Below the pieces are notes generated by a model, which was not told the origin of the DNA, did no database searches, and saw only the letters and a program-made list of their open reading frames with translations. 29,884 nucleotides of DNA from the NCBI GenBank assembly GCA_946482325.1, contig CAMLRA010000035.1:1-29884 (forward strand), in the 5' to 3' direction. The translations under genes were made by a program, and so were the position numbers. This DNA comes from an uncultured Chromatiaceae bacterium (GTDB lineage: Bacteria > Pseudomonadota > Gammaproteobacteria > Enterobacterales > Alteromonadaceae). Shown one piece after another: positions 19,258 through 27,835 of this stretch; the stretch's first letter is position 1, and each line of letters opens with the position of its first letter.

Positions 19258-20601
19258 ATGTTAGAACAGATGTTGAACAAACGCCGCTTAGCCGCATTGC
19301 CGGCCACGGGGTTTGAAGCAGCCGCAGTGGAAGTGTTATGCCACGCTACTGAATACAAAGACAAAGTGCTGCAGCTTATCGCCTCAGCACGCCGCCGTAT
19401 TGTACTGACCGCGTTGTACCTGCAGGCCGACGAGGCCGGTGAAGCTGTATTACATGCGTTGTATCAGGCCAAACAACAAAATCCGCAATTGGATGTCCGG
19501 GTTTATGTCGATTTTCACCGGGCGCGCCGGGGTTTGATTGGCCAGAGTGGCATGAAAACCAACGCCGATTTTTATCGTGAAATTGCTGTGCAGTACCCTG
19601 TACCCATTCAAATACTCGGGGTGCCGGTCAAACGCCGTGAACTCTTTGGCGTGTTGCATTTAAAAGGTTTTGTGTTTGACGACACGCTGCTGTATTCAGG
19701 CGCATCGCTGAATAACGTTTATATGGGCGTGCCGGTGCGTTATCGCGCTGACCGCTATCTGCTGATCCACAACCAGCCACTGGCCGATGCTTTTGTCGCC
19801 GGTCATCAGCAAATTCTCGATCAAGAGCAAGTGGTGCAAAGTCTGTTGTCGGACGACCCGCAACTGGCCCAGCATTACAAACCGCATCACCGCAGCTGGC
19901 TGAAACATGCCCGCGCTAATCGGTATCCGCAAAGCGGCAAATCGTCGGCGCCGCTGCGTGCCAGTTTATTGATGGGCATGGGCCGGCTGAAAAATCAGCT
20001 GAATCAGACCTTGCTGGCCATTCTGGCGCTGGCGGAAAAAGACGTGCTGATTTATACGCCGTATTTTAACCCGCCGCCGGTGCTGGCGCGGGCGCTGCGA
20101 AAATGCCTCAAACGCGGCGTCAAAGTGACTATTGTGGTCGGTGACAAAACTGCCAACGATTTTTATATTCCACCAACGCAGAAATTCAGCCGTATTGGCG
20201 GGCTGCCTTATCTGTACGAAACCATTTTGCGTAAGTTTGTAAAACGCAATCAAAGCTTTATTGACCATGGTCTGCTGGATATCCGGCTGTGGAAACATGA
20301 AGACAACAGTTACCACTTAAAAGGTGTCAGCGTCGATGGCCGGCGCCATCTGTTCACCGGTCACAATCTGAATCCGCGCGCTTTTGCGCTCGATTATGAA
20401 AACGGCATTCTGGTGGAAGATGAGCTGGGGCAATTGCAGGCCCAGCTGTCACATGAGCAGCAACAAATTTTCCTCAATACTCAGCGGATCAGCCATTTTA
20501 GTCAGATTGAAATGATGCGCGATTACCCGGAGCCGGTGCAAAAATTGCTGGCGAAAATCAAAGGGGTGGGCGTTGATATGGTGCTCAAACGGCTGATCTA
20601 G
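19258..20601 (+). CDS. pssA: CDP-diacylglycerol-serine O-phosphatidyltransferase PssA (PLD type)
   Basis: A 447-residue peripheral membrane enzyme making phosphatidylserine from CDP-diacylglycerol and L-serine, the first step to phosphatidylethanolamine. It belongs to the phospholipase D superfamily, with two HKD motifs: HLKGFVFD (His134, Lys136, Asp141) and HLKGVSVD (His353, Lys355, Asp360). Other stretches shared with E. coli PssA (451 residues) include LYSGASLNNVY, GDKTANDFYIP and NLNPRAFALDYENGI. The start at 19258 gives MLEQMLNKRRLAALP, which aligns with the E. coli N-terminus; AGGGA lies 11 bases upstream. An ATG at 19222 would add 12 residues. The next gene follows after 31 bases. Confidence 0.93.
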   Translation: MLEQMLNKRRLAALPATGFEAAAVEVLCHATEYKDKVLQLIASARRRIVLTALYLQADEAGEAVLHALYQAKQQNPQLDVRVYVDFHRARRGLIGQSGMKTNADFYREIAVQYPVPIQILGVPVKRRELFGVLHLKGFVFDDTLLYSGASLNNVYMGVPVRYRADRYLLIHNQPLADAFVAGHQQILDQEQVVQSLLSDDPQLAQHYKPHHRSWLKHARANRYPQSGKSSAPLRASLLMGMGRLKNQLNQTLLAILALAEKDVLIYTPYFNPPPVLARALRKCLKRGVKVTIVVGDKTANDFYIPPTQKFSRIGGLPYLYETILRKFVKRNQSFIDHGLLDIRLWKHEDNSYHLKGVSVDGRRHLFTGHNLNPRAFALDYENGILVEDELGQLQAQLSHEQQQIFLNTQRISHFSQIEMMRDYPEPVQKLLAKIKGVGVDMVLKRLI

Positions 20602-20632
20602 TCTCATCTTCGCGTGGATAAGGAGTTCGGCG

Positions 20633-21700
20633 ATGCGACATCTCACCAAAATCTTCTGCTGTCGGCTGCTGGCTGGTCTTGCCCTGTTACTGGCCGGACC
20701 GATCCAGGCATCCGCGCCGGTATTGCAGCTGGATACTGCTGCGCTCGACAACGCCATGCAGCCTGCCGGGCCGCGGGCATCATTGCCGTTCAGTGGTATC
20801 GTGTTGATAGCGCAGCAGGGTAAACTGCTGTGGAACTTCAGTAACAGAACCACCCCGGTCACAGCGCAGCGTCAGTTCATCATCGGTTCGCAGTCTAAGC
20901 AAATCACTGCCGCACTGGTGCTGCAGGCGGTGGATCAGCAACGGCTGCACCTGAATGACTCCTTAGCGAAATTTCTGCCAGAGCAACGCGAACGCTTTGG
21001 CGACGCCATCACGATTAAACATTTACTTGAGCACAGTTCGGGCCTGGGCCAGGGGGGCACAGCGCCCACCGGTCAGCCTGGCAACACCTTTGCGTATAGC
21101 AATGCCGGTTATGACCTGTTAGGCCAGGTGCTGGAACGGATTTATGGTGAACCTTACGCGGCACAGGCGGCACGACTGTTTCGACGTTGTGAGATGACCC
21201 ACAGTTTTGCTCCGTCCAAGCAGCAGCTGACGTCCCAAGCGCCGTTCCTGGTTGCAGGCCTCAGCGAGCATGCAGGCAAGCTGGTCGCTGCGCCGCTGGA
21301 TGTGCCTGTTAGCAACAATCCCTCTGGCCGGCTGGTCAGTTCGGCCGGTGATTTGATCCGCTGGCAACAATGTCTGCATCAGCAGACGTTGCTGACACCG
21401 CCCAGCTATCAGCAAATGACCAGCCCACAGATGCTACGTCCGCACCGCTGGGGCGCTTTGGGTTATGGTTTTGGCCTGCAGATCAGCAAGGCCGATGGGC
21501 TGACTGAATACAGTCATAGCGGTTTTGTTGAAGGATATATCAGTACCACTTTATATTATCCGCAGTTTGCAACAGGCCTGGTGTTGCTGGAGCCGCTGTC
21601 GCTGGACCCGGCCGATATCTCGCGGGCTTTTTATTATCATGATCAGGTGCGTCTGGCACTGCGTACGCAGCTGCTGGCGGCCGGAGCTTTGCCACAATGA
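20633..21700 (+). CDS. Exported beta-lactamase-family (class C-like) serine hydrolase
   Basis: A 355-residue protein with a signal peptide (~residues 1-28, ending IQASA) and the three motifs of the serine beta-lactamase/DD-peptidase fold: SQSK (Ser86, Lys89), YSN (Tyr155, Asn157) and HSG (His295-Gly297) in place of KTG. HSG is common in esterase-like and peptidase-like members, so this need not be a beta-lactamase. Substrate unknown; it likely acts in the periplasm. A strong AAGGAG (20620-20625) lies 7 bases before the ATG. It follows pssA by 31 bases and overlaps the PhzF-like gene by 4, so all three may be co-transcribed. Confidence 0.85.
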   Translation: MRHLTKIFCCRLLAGLALLLAGPIQASAPVLQLDTAALDNAMQPAGPRASLPFSGIVLIAQQGKLLWNFSNRTTPVTAQRQFIIGSQSKQITAALVLQAVDQQRLHLNDSLAKFLPEQRERFGDAITIKHLLEHSSGLGQGGTAPTGQPGNTFAYSNAGYDLLGQVLERIYGEPYAAQAARLFRRCEMTHSFAPSKQQLTSQAPFLVAGLSEHAGKLVAAPLDVPVSNNPSGRLVSSAGDLIRWQQCLHQQTLLTPPSYQQMTSPQMLRPHRWGALGYGFGLQISKADGLTEYSHSGFVEGYISTTLYYPQFATGLVLLEPLSLDPADISRAFYYHDQVRLALRTQLLAAGALPQ

Positions 21701-22518
21701 AACTGGAACTCTATCAGGTTGATGCCTTTACCCATCAGTTGTTTGGTGGCAATGCTGCCGCCGTTGTGCCATTGCCGGATGAGATGACTGGCTGGCCTTC
21801 GGAACAGCTGATGCTGCAAATTGCTGCCGAAAACAATTTGTCGGAAACCGCTTTTTTGAAAAAGCTGGCACCGGCACATTATCAAATCCGTTGGTTTTCG
21901 CCGCTATGCGAAATCGACTTTTGCGGCCACGCTACGCTGGCGGCGGCTTTTGTATTGTTTGCACGCGAAGCGGTGGCAGAACTCAGATTCAGCACACTGA
22001 AAGTCGGCGATTTGACAGTTCAGCAGGGCCAGGACGGCTGGCTGGAGATGAATTTCCCCCAGCGGCCAGCTTCGGCGCAGGCCGAAATTCCGACAGCGTT
22101 ATTGCAGGCGCTGAATTTTCAGCCAACTTCAGTGCTGCGCAGTGATCAAGCCTGGTTTTTGATTTACGACGATGCCGCTAAGGTGCAGCAACTGACACCA
22201 GACATGGCGCTGCTGAAAACCTTATGGCCTTATGATGTGGTGGCGACGGCACCAGGTCTGGGATTTGCTGACGGTCAATATGATTTTGTCAGCCGGTATT
22301 TCTGGCCGGCCAACGGCGGTGATGAAGATCCGGTGACCGGTTCTATTCATGCGGGTCTTACGCCATATTGGGCAGGACAGTTGAATAAAACCAGTTTGCT
22401 GGCCTATCAGGCATCGAGTCGGGGTGGCGTGCTGCGCTGTGCGTTACAAGGCGATCGGGTCCAGGTTTGCGGGCAGGCACGGTTATATTTGCAAGGCCAA
22501 ATCAGCCTGCCGGCATAA
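21697..22518 (+). CDS. PhzF-family epimerase/isomerase-like protein
   Basis: A 273-residue member of the PhzF/YddE family, with the diaminopimelate-epimerase-like fold. The hallmark features are present: the N-terminal YQVDAFT...GGNAAAVV, the catalytic Glu50 in NNLSETAFL, FCGHATLAA (~75-83), and a C-terminal DPVTGSIHAGL segment. PhzF itself isomerises an intermediate in phenazine synthesis; no other phenazine gene is present, so this is probably one of the many housekeeping or unknown-substrate members. Its ATG overlaps the stop of the serine hydrolase (ATGA). The hydrolase and isomerase may act on related substrates, but nothing proves it. Confidence 0.88.
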   Translation: MKLELYQVDAFTHQLFGGNAAAVVPLPDEMTGWPSEQLMLQIAAENNLSETAFLKKLAPAHYQIRWFSPLCEIDFCGHATLAAAFVLFAREAVAELRFSTLKVGDLTVQQGQDGWLEMNFPQRPASAQAEIPTALLQALNFQPTSVLRSDQAWFLIYDDAAKVQQLTPDMALLKTLWPYDVVATAPGLGFADGQYDFVSRYFWPANGGDEDPVTGSIHAGLTPYWAGQLNKTSLLAYQASSRGGVLRCALQGDRVQVCGQARLYLQGQISLPA

Positions 22519-22590
22519 GCCGGACCGACCAGCCAAGAGTTATCGCGTGCTAAGCTGGTTTAGAAAAGTGCGGATCCAAGGAGACCATCA

Positions 22591-23076
22591 ATGAGCAAAT
22601 TTTTAACGCAGCTTGGGTTGTTGCTGCTGACGTTAGGCACCGCACAGGTCGGTGCTGAGCCGGGACAGGGCCAGGATAAAGCGCAGCATAAAACCGCCAA
22701 ACACGCAGAAAAAGCGCAAAAAGCGGCACAGAAAGACCAGAAATTCCAGCAATCTAAACCATCGATGCAGCAGGTACAGCAACAAAGTGGATTGCAACTG
22801 ACCTTAAGTTCTGCCGGGATCTCGGTAACTGATGCGCGGCAGCTGGTGCGGCAGTATCAAGTCAGTGGCGGCCGGCAGTTGCCGCCAGGCATCCGCAAAC
22901 AGCTGGCGCGTGGTAAACCGCTACCACCGGGCATTGCGAAAAAAGTCAGCCAACCCGAGTTACTGGCGCAGTTGCCGCGCCATGACGGCTACGAGTGGCA
23001 GATTTGTGGTTCGGACTTAGTGCTGGTGGCCGTCGCTACGGCCGTCATAGCCGACGTGTTATTTGATGTGTTTTAG
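22591..23076 (+). CDS. Small secreted CigR-like (RcnB-related) protein
   Basis: A 161-residue exported protein: signal peptide (~1-22, ending VGA), a Lys/Gln/Ala-rich low-complexity stretch (~25-65), then a region with a doubled motif, LPPGIRKQLARGKP (98-110) and LPPGIAKK (111-118). It ends in a short hydrophobic segment (VLVAVATAVIADVLFDVF). The LPPGI-x-K doublet and C-terminus resemble the CigR family, named after a Salmonella anti-virulence regulator; RcnB-like periplasmic proteins share the motif. Function here is unknown. AAGGAG (22578-22583) gives an excellent ribosome-binding site 7 bases from the ATG. Transcription ends at the terminator 15-40 bases downstream. Confidence 0.7.
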   Translation: MSKFLTQLGLLLLTLGTAQVGAEPGQGQDKAQHKTAKHAEKAQKAAQKDQKFQQSKPSMQQVQQQSGLQLTLSSAGISVTDARQLVRQYQVSGGRQLPPGIRKQLARGKPLPPGIAKKVSQPELLAQLPRHDGYEWQICGSDLVLVAVATAVIADVLFDVF

Positions 23077-23083
23077 CCAACTT

Positions 23084-23117
23084 TAAAAAAACAGGCCGCA
23101 TTTGCGGCCTTTTTTTT
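23084..23117. terminator. Bidirectional intrinsic terminator between the CigR-like gene and darP
   Basis: AGGCCGC (23093-23099), loop ATTT and GCGGCCT (23104-23110) form a perfect 7-bp GC-rich stem. It is followed by seven Ts (23111-23117) and preceded by an A-run (23084-23090), so it works for the + strand gene ending at 23076 and for the minus-strand gene ending at 23136. Confidence 0.9.
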
Positions 23118-23135
23118 AAATCGCGAACTGGGATT

Positions 23136-23663
23136 TTATTCGCCGAGGATCGCCGGTTTAATCAGCTGAAACAGCTCACGGTAAGATTTTGCCGGCTGAT
23201 TCTTCTCCTGCTCTTTTTTCGCGTTGCGGATTAAGGTCCGCAGCTGCTGAATTTCGACTTGTGGATACTCAGCGATAAATTCGGTCACAGCATCGCTGTT
23301 GGCGATGAGTTTGTCGCGCCAGTCTTCAATTAAGTGGAATTTGCGGGTAGCAGCCTGATTGGTATTGCGCACGACGGCTAAGGCACGTTCAATCGGTTCT
23401 AAATCGGTACCACGCATGATTTTGCCGATAAACTGCATATGGCGGCGGTAAGCTTCATGTTTTTTCACCAGCTTGTCGGCCAGTTTTAACGCTTCAACGA
23501 GGTCATTATCCATTGGGATCTTCGCGCGGGCTGCCGGGCTTAAGGCCACCAGCTCTTCACCAAGTGCCTGCAGGGCATGCATTTCTTTTTTGACCTGCGT
23601 TTTGCTTTTGCCTTCCTCGCGGTCCCAGTCGTCGCCGTGGGTAAAATCAGTAATATCTGCCAT
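23136..23663 (-). CDS. darP: Ribosome-associated protein DarP (YjgA family)
   Basis: A 175-residue, charged, helical protein of the YjgA/DarP family, which binds the large ribosomal subunit precursor late in 50S assembly. It matches E. coli YjgA (183 residues) in segments such as PMDNDLVEALKLADKL, RHMQFIGKIMR, LEPIERAL and the C-terminal QQLRTLIRNAKKEQEKNQPAKS. The ATG at 23663 gives the natural start MADITDFTHGDDWD with an acidic N-terminus; a GTG 30 bases upstream would add 10 residues. Neither has a strong ribosome-binding site. It is divergent from pmbA, as in many gammaproteobacteria. Confidence 0.92.
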   Translation of the reverse strand: MADITDFTHGDDWDREEGKSKTQVKKEMHALQALGEELVALSPAARAKIPMDNDLVEALKLADKLVKKHEAYRRHMQFIGKIMRGTDLEPIERALAVVRNTNQAATRKFHLIEDWRDKLIANSDAVTEFIAEYPQVEIQQLRTLIRNAKKEQEKNQPAKSYRELFQLIKPAILGE

Positions 23664-23734
23664 AACTTCAGTTTTGTTGCCGGAAATCCGCACAGTATAT
23701 CAAAGATGGCTGTGAAAAGCCGCTTAGCGCGACA

Positions 23735-23769
23735 ACAGCCGCAGACTTCTGTGCTTTTTCGGCGGCTGT
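23735..23769. promoter_or_regulatory. Inverted repeat in the darP-pmbA divergent gap
   Basis: ACAGCCGC (23735-23742) and GCGGCTGT (23762-23769) are perfect 8-bp arms 19 bases apart, in the 149-base region that must carry the promoters for both genes. No U-tract follows on either strand, so it is not a terminator. It may be an operator or chance; clear -35/-10 pairs were not found. Confidence 0.25.
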
Positions 23770-23812
23770 GGTAAGCTTGCCAGTCTGCAACCCTGAGGAT
23801 TTTCAGCCCGTT

Positions 23813-25159
23813 ATGAGTTTAGCCATGCCGACAATTCAGCAAGAAATCGATGAAGTAAAAGCCGCCGTCAGCGAGGTGCTGGCGCATGCCCGTCAGTTGG
23901 GGGCCAGCAGTGCCGAAGCGTCGATGAACCGCACGCGCGGGCTGAGTGTCGAAACCCGTCACGGTGAAGTGGAAACCATGGAGTTTAATCAGGATGGTGG
24001 CCTTGGCATCAGTGTCTATGTCGGTCAGCGCAAAGGTTCAGCTTCCACCGCAGATTTGAGCCCGGCTGCGCTGAAACGTACCGTTGAAGCGGCCATTGAT
24101 ATTGCCCGTTATACCTCAGAAGACCCCTGCGCCGGCTTGGCAGAAGCCAGCTGGCTGGAATTCAGCCCGCCGGATTTGGATTTATTCCATCCGGCTGACG
24201 TTAGCACTGAGCAAGCCACCGCCTGGTGTGCCGCCGCTGAGGAAGCGGCATTTGCCGTGGATAAACGCATCACCAATTCAGACGGCGCCTCGTTTTCCTC
24301 GCATCAGGGCTTAAAAGTCTATGGCAACAGCCATGGCCAGCTGGTCGGTTATCCAAGTAGCCGCCATAGCATGAGCTGCTCAGTGATCGGCGAAGACGGC
24401 GACGATATGCAGCGCGACTACAGCTACACAGTCGGCCGACGTTTACAGGATTTAAAAGACGCCGCCGCTATTGGCCGCGAAGCCGCCGCCGAAACAGTGC
24501 AGCGCCTTAATAGCCGCACTTTGCCGACGCAAAAGGTGCCGGTGATTTTCCGTGCCGATGTCGCCAGTAGCCTGTTTGGTCATCTGGTGTCGGCGATCAG
24601 CGGCGGCAGTATTTACCGCAAATCGAGTTTTTTACTGGATAAACTCGGTCAGCAGGTGATGGCCTCGCAGCTGAATATTCTGGAGCGGCCACATGTGCTG
24701 CAAGGACTTGCCTCCAGTCCTTTTGACAGTGAAGGCGTGAAAACCACCGATCGGCAAATCATCACCGACGGCGTGTTAAACAGCTGGATCACATCGAGTT
24801 ATTCCGCGCGTAAACTCGGTATGGCGAGCACCGGCCATGCCGGTGGTATTCATAACTGGTATGTGCAACATGGCGACGCCGATTTAGCGCAGCTGCTGCG
24901 GGATATGGGCACAGGCTTGTTAGTGACTGAGCTGATGGGCCAGGGTGTGAATGGCGTCACCGGCGATTATTCGCGTGGTGCTGCCGGTTTTTGGGTCGAA
25001 AACGGCCAAATCCAGTTCCCCGTCAGTGAAGTCACTATTGCCGGCAATCTGACGCAGATGTTTATGGATATCGCCGCCATCGGTAAAGATGTCGACCGCC
25101 GTGGTGGTGTGTTGACGGGATCAGTGTTGCTGAATCAAATGCAAATCGCCGGGCATTAA
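23813..25159 (+). CDS. pmbA: Metalloprotease partner PmbA (TldE)
   Basis: A 448-residue TldD/PmbA-family protein, collinear with E. coli PmbA (for example DPCAGLAEASWLEFSPPDLD, STGHAGGIHNW, ELMGQGVNGVTGDYSRGAAG). It lacks the HExxxH zinc motif, as expected: TldE is the non-catalytic half of the TldD-TldE heterodimer. ATG at 23813 gives MSLAMPTIQQ, like the MALAM start in E. coli; a GTG at 23768 would add 15 unrelated residues, and an ATG at 23825 is also possible. AGGA lies 14 bases upstream, a long spacing. A strong hairpin terminator follows. Confidence 0.94.
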   Translation: MSLAMPTIQQEIDEVKAAVSEVLAHARQLGASSAEASMNRTRGLSVETRHGEVETMEFNQDGGLGISVYVGQRKGSASTADLSPAALKRTVEAAIDIARYTSEDPCAGLAEASWLEFSPPDLDLFHPADVSTEQATAWCAAAEEAAFAVDKRITNSDGASFSSHQGLKVYGNSHGQLVGYPSSRHSMSCSVIGEDGDDMQRDYSYTVGRRLQDLKDAAAIGREAAAETVQRLNSRTLPTQKVPVIFRADVASSLFGHLVSAISGGSIYRKSSFLLDKLGQQVMASQLNILERPHVLQGLASSPFDSEGVKTTDRQIITDGVLNSWITSSYSARKLGMASTGHAGGIHNWYVQHGDADLAQLLRDMGTGLLVTELMGQGVNGVTGDYSRGAAGFWVENGQIQFPVSEVTIAGNLTQMFMDIAAIGKDVDRRGGVLTGSVLLNQMQIAGH

Positions 25160-25176
25160 GTCTGTCGGTTTGTCTG

Positions 25177-25214
25177 AACAACGCCTGAGTGATGCACTCA
25201 GGCGTTGTTGTTTA
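25177..25214 (+). terminator. Hairpin terminator after pmbA
   Basis: AACAACGCCTGAGT (25177-25190) and its exact complement (25196-25209) make a 14-bp perfect stem with the loop GATGC. The 3' side is U-rich (GTTGTTGTTTAT), which fits an intrinsic terminator 17 bases after the pmbA stop. It could also protect the end of the convergent yfhL transcript, although that strand has no U-run. Confidence 0.75.
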
Positions 25215-25266
25215 TGACCTGGGATGGTAGGTACGCCGAAAATGCAGCAGCAATTTGTGGCGATTT

Positions 25267-26876
<1,610 letters not shown>

Positions 26877-27010
26877 AATGCCGCTCCGAAAAAAATGGCG
26901 CGGATCATGGCAGGTATTGCTTTGGGCTGTGTTGATCTGGCGCAAGTTTTTAGGCTGTGCCGCTGCATATAACTATTCGCGATAGACGCAGCTGATTATT
27001 TATATACCAA

Positions 27011-27052
27011 TAAGTACAAAAATGGTAAACTCCTCAGTGTACTTAATTGGAG
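27011..27052 (+). promoter_or_regulatory. Operator-like inverted repeat and extended -10 ahead of the nitroreductase
   Basis: TAAGTACA (27011-27018) and TGTACTTA (27038-27045) are perfect 8-bp arms 19 bases apart. Between them lies an extended -10, TGGTAAACT (27023-27031), so a protein bound to the arms would cover the promoter. The left arm also fits AGTAC-N7-GTA (27013-27027), close to the TACT-N7-AGTA pattern of HxlR/YodB-type redox repressors. GGAG (27049-27052) is the ribosome-binding site. The regulator family is inference. Confidence 0.5.
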
Positions 27053-27060
27053 TGAGCCAA

Positions 27061-27696
27061 ATGTCAGAGACTTTACGTTTATTATCATGGCGTTATGCCG
27101 CTAAAAAAATGGATGCCACTCAGGTCGTTCCTGAAGAGAAAGTAGAACGGATCCTTGAAGCGATTCGTCTCAGTGCCAGTTCCAGTGGTCTGCAACCGTA
27201 TCAGGTGTTGGTGATCACCGATGCGGAAACTAAAGCCAGAATTCGTGCCCATGCCTGGGACCAGAGTCAGGTGACTGATGCCTCTCATCTTTTAGTGTTT
27301 GCTGCCTGGGACCACTACAGCGCAGATCGGATCAATTTGATGTTTGACCTGGTGAACGAGCAACGTGGTTTTCGCAACGAAGGCTGGGAAGCTTACCGCC
27401 AGAAATTACTGAGTTTTTATCCAAACCGCACGCCGGAAGAGAACTTCCAGCATGCCGCGCGTCAGGCGTACATCGGCCTTGGCAGTGCCTTGATTGCTGC
27501 TGCGGAAGAAGGCGTCGACAGCACGCCGATGGAAGGTTTTGAACCTGAAGTGGTCGATGAGATCCTGAATTTAAAAGCATTGGGCCTGCGCTCGGTGTTG
27601 TTATTGCCACTGGGCTATCGTGCGGCCGAAGGCGACTGGCTGGTGAATTTACAAAAAGTGCGCCGCAGTACTGAAGATTTTGTGATCCGCCGTTAA
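27061..27696 (+). CDS. NfsB-like NAD(P)H-dependent nitroreductase (FMN)
   Basis: A 211-residue nitroreductase-family flavoprotein. The FMN-binding arginine and lysine near the N-terminus (SWRYAAKKMD, Arg11, Lys15/16), ASSSGLQPYQVLV (~39-51), the central DASHLLVFAA, and the C-terminal GLRSVLLLPLGYRAAEGDW match NfsB and related oxygen-insensitive nitroreductases, about 215 residues long. Such enzymes reduce quinones and nitro compounds with NAD(P)H in the cytosol; the natural substrate is unknown. ATG at 27061 has GGAG at 8 bases; an upstream ATG (27022) sits inside the operator-like repeat and would add 13 residues. Single-gene unit with its own terminator. Confidence 0.88.
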   Translation: MSETLRLLSWRYAAKKMDATQVVPEEKVERILEAIRLSASSSGLQPYQVLVITDAETKARIRAHAWDQSQVTDASHLLVFAAWDHYSADRINLMFDLVNEQRGFRNEGWEAYRQKLLSFYPNRTPEENFQHAARQAYIGLGSALIAAAEEGVDSTPMEGFEPEVVDEILNLKALGLRSVLLLPLGYRAAEGDWLVNLQKVRRSTEDFVIRR

Positions 27697-27706
27697 GTTT
27701 TCTGCG

Positions 27707-27753
27707 CCAGCGGCCTGGAGTAACACCTTTCAGCTCCGGGTCGCTGGTTTTTT
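27707..27753 (+). terminator. Intrinsic terminator after the nitroreductase gene
   Basis: CCAGCGGCCTGGAG (27707-27720) pairs with CTCCGGGTCGCTGG (27734-27747) over 14 positions with two G-U wobbles, and six Ts follow (27748-27753). The hairpin begins 10 bases after the stop codon. Confidence 0.9.
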
Positions 27754-27778
27754 CCGTTCCGGCGGACAAGTTTAGCGC

Positions 27779-27807
27779 TATACAGCAGTTAAGGTTCTGT
27801 CTACACT
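27779..27807 (+). promoter_or_regulatory. Candidate promoter for the Hpt/HD gene
   Basis: TATACA (27779-27784) and TACACT (27802-27807) lie 17 bases apart, each matching the sigma70 consensus at 4/6. A promoter is needed here because a strong terminator ends the preceding unit at 27753. GGGAG about 10 bases before the ATG at 27836 serves as ribosome-binding site. Confidence 0.35.
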
Positions 27808-27835
27808 GGTTTTTTGCCGTAGCGGGAGAGCACCA

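Noticed and set aside
20633..21700. Calling the serine hydrolase an AmpC beta-lactamase
   Set aside because: The third motif is HSG rather than KTG and flanking sequence does not resemble AmpC; a resistance role is not supported.
21697..22518. A phenazine biosynthesis locus
   Set aside because: Only a PhzF-fold gene is present; no other phz genes are in the window and the family is broad.
22528..22561. ACCAGC...GCTGGT repeat after the PhzF-like gene as a terminator
   Set aside because: The 6-bp arms are 20 or so bases apart and only a short T-run follows; the CigR-like gene downstream could well be read through.
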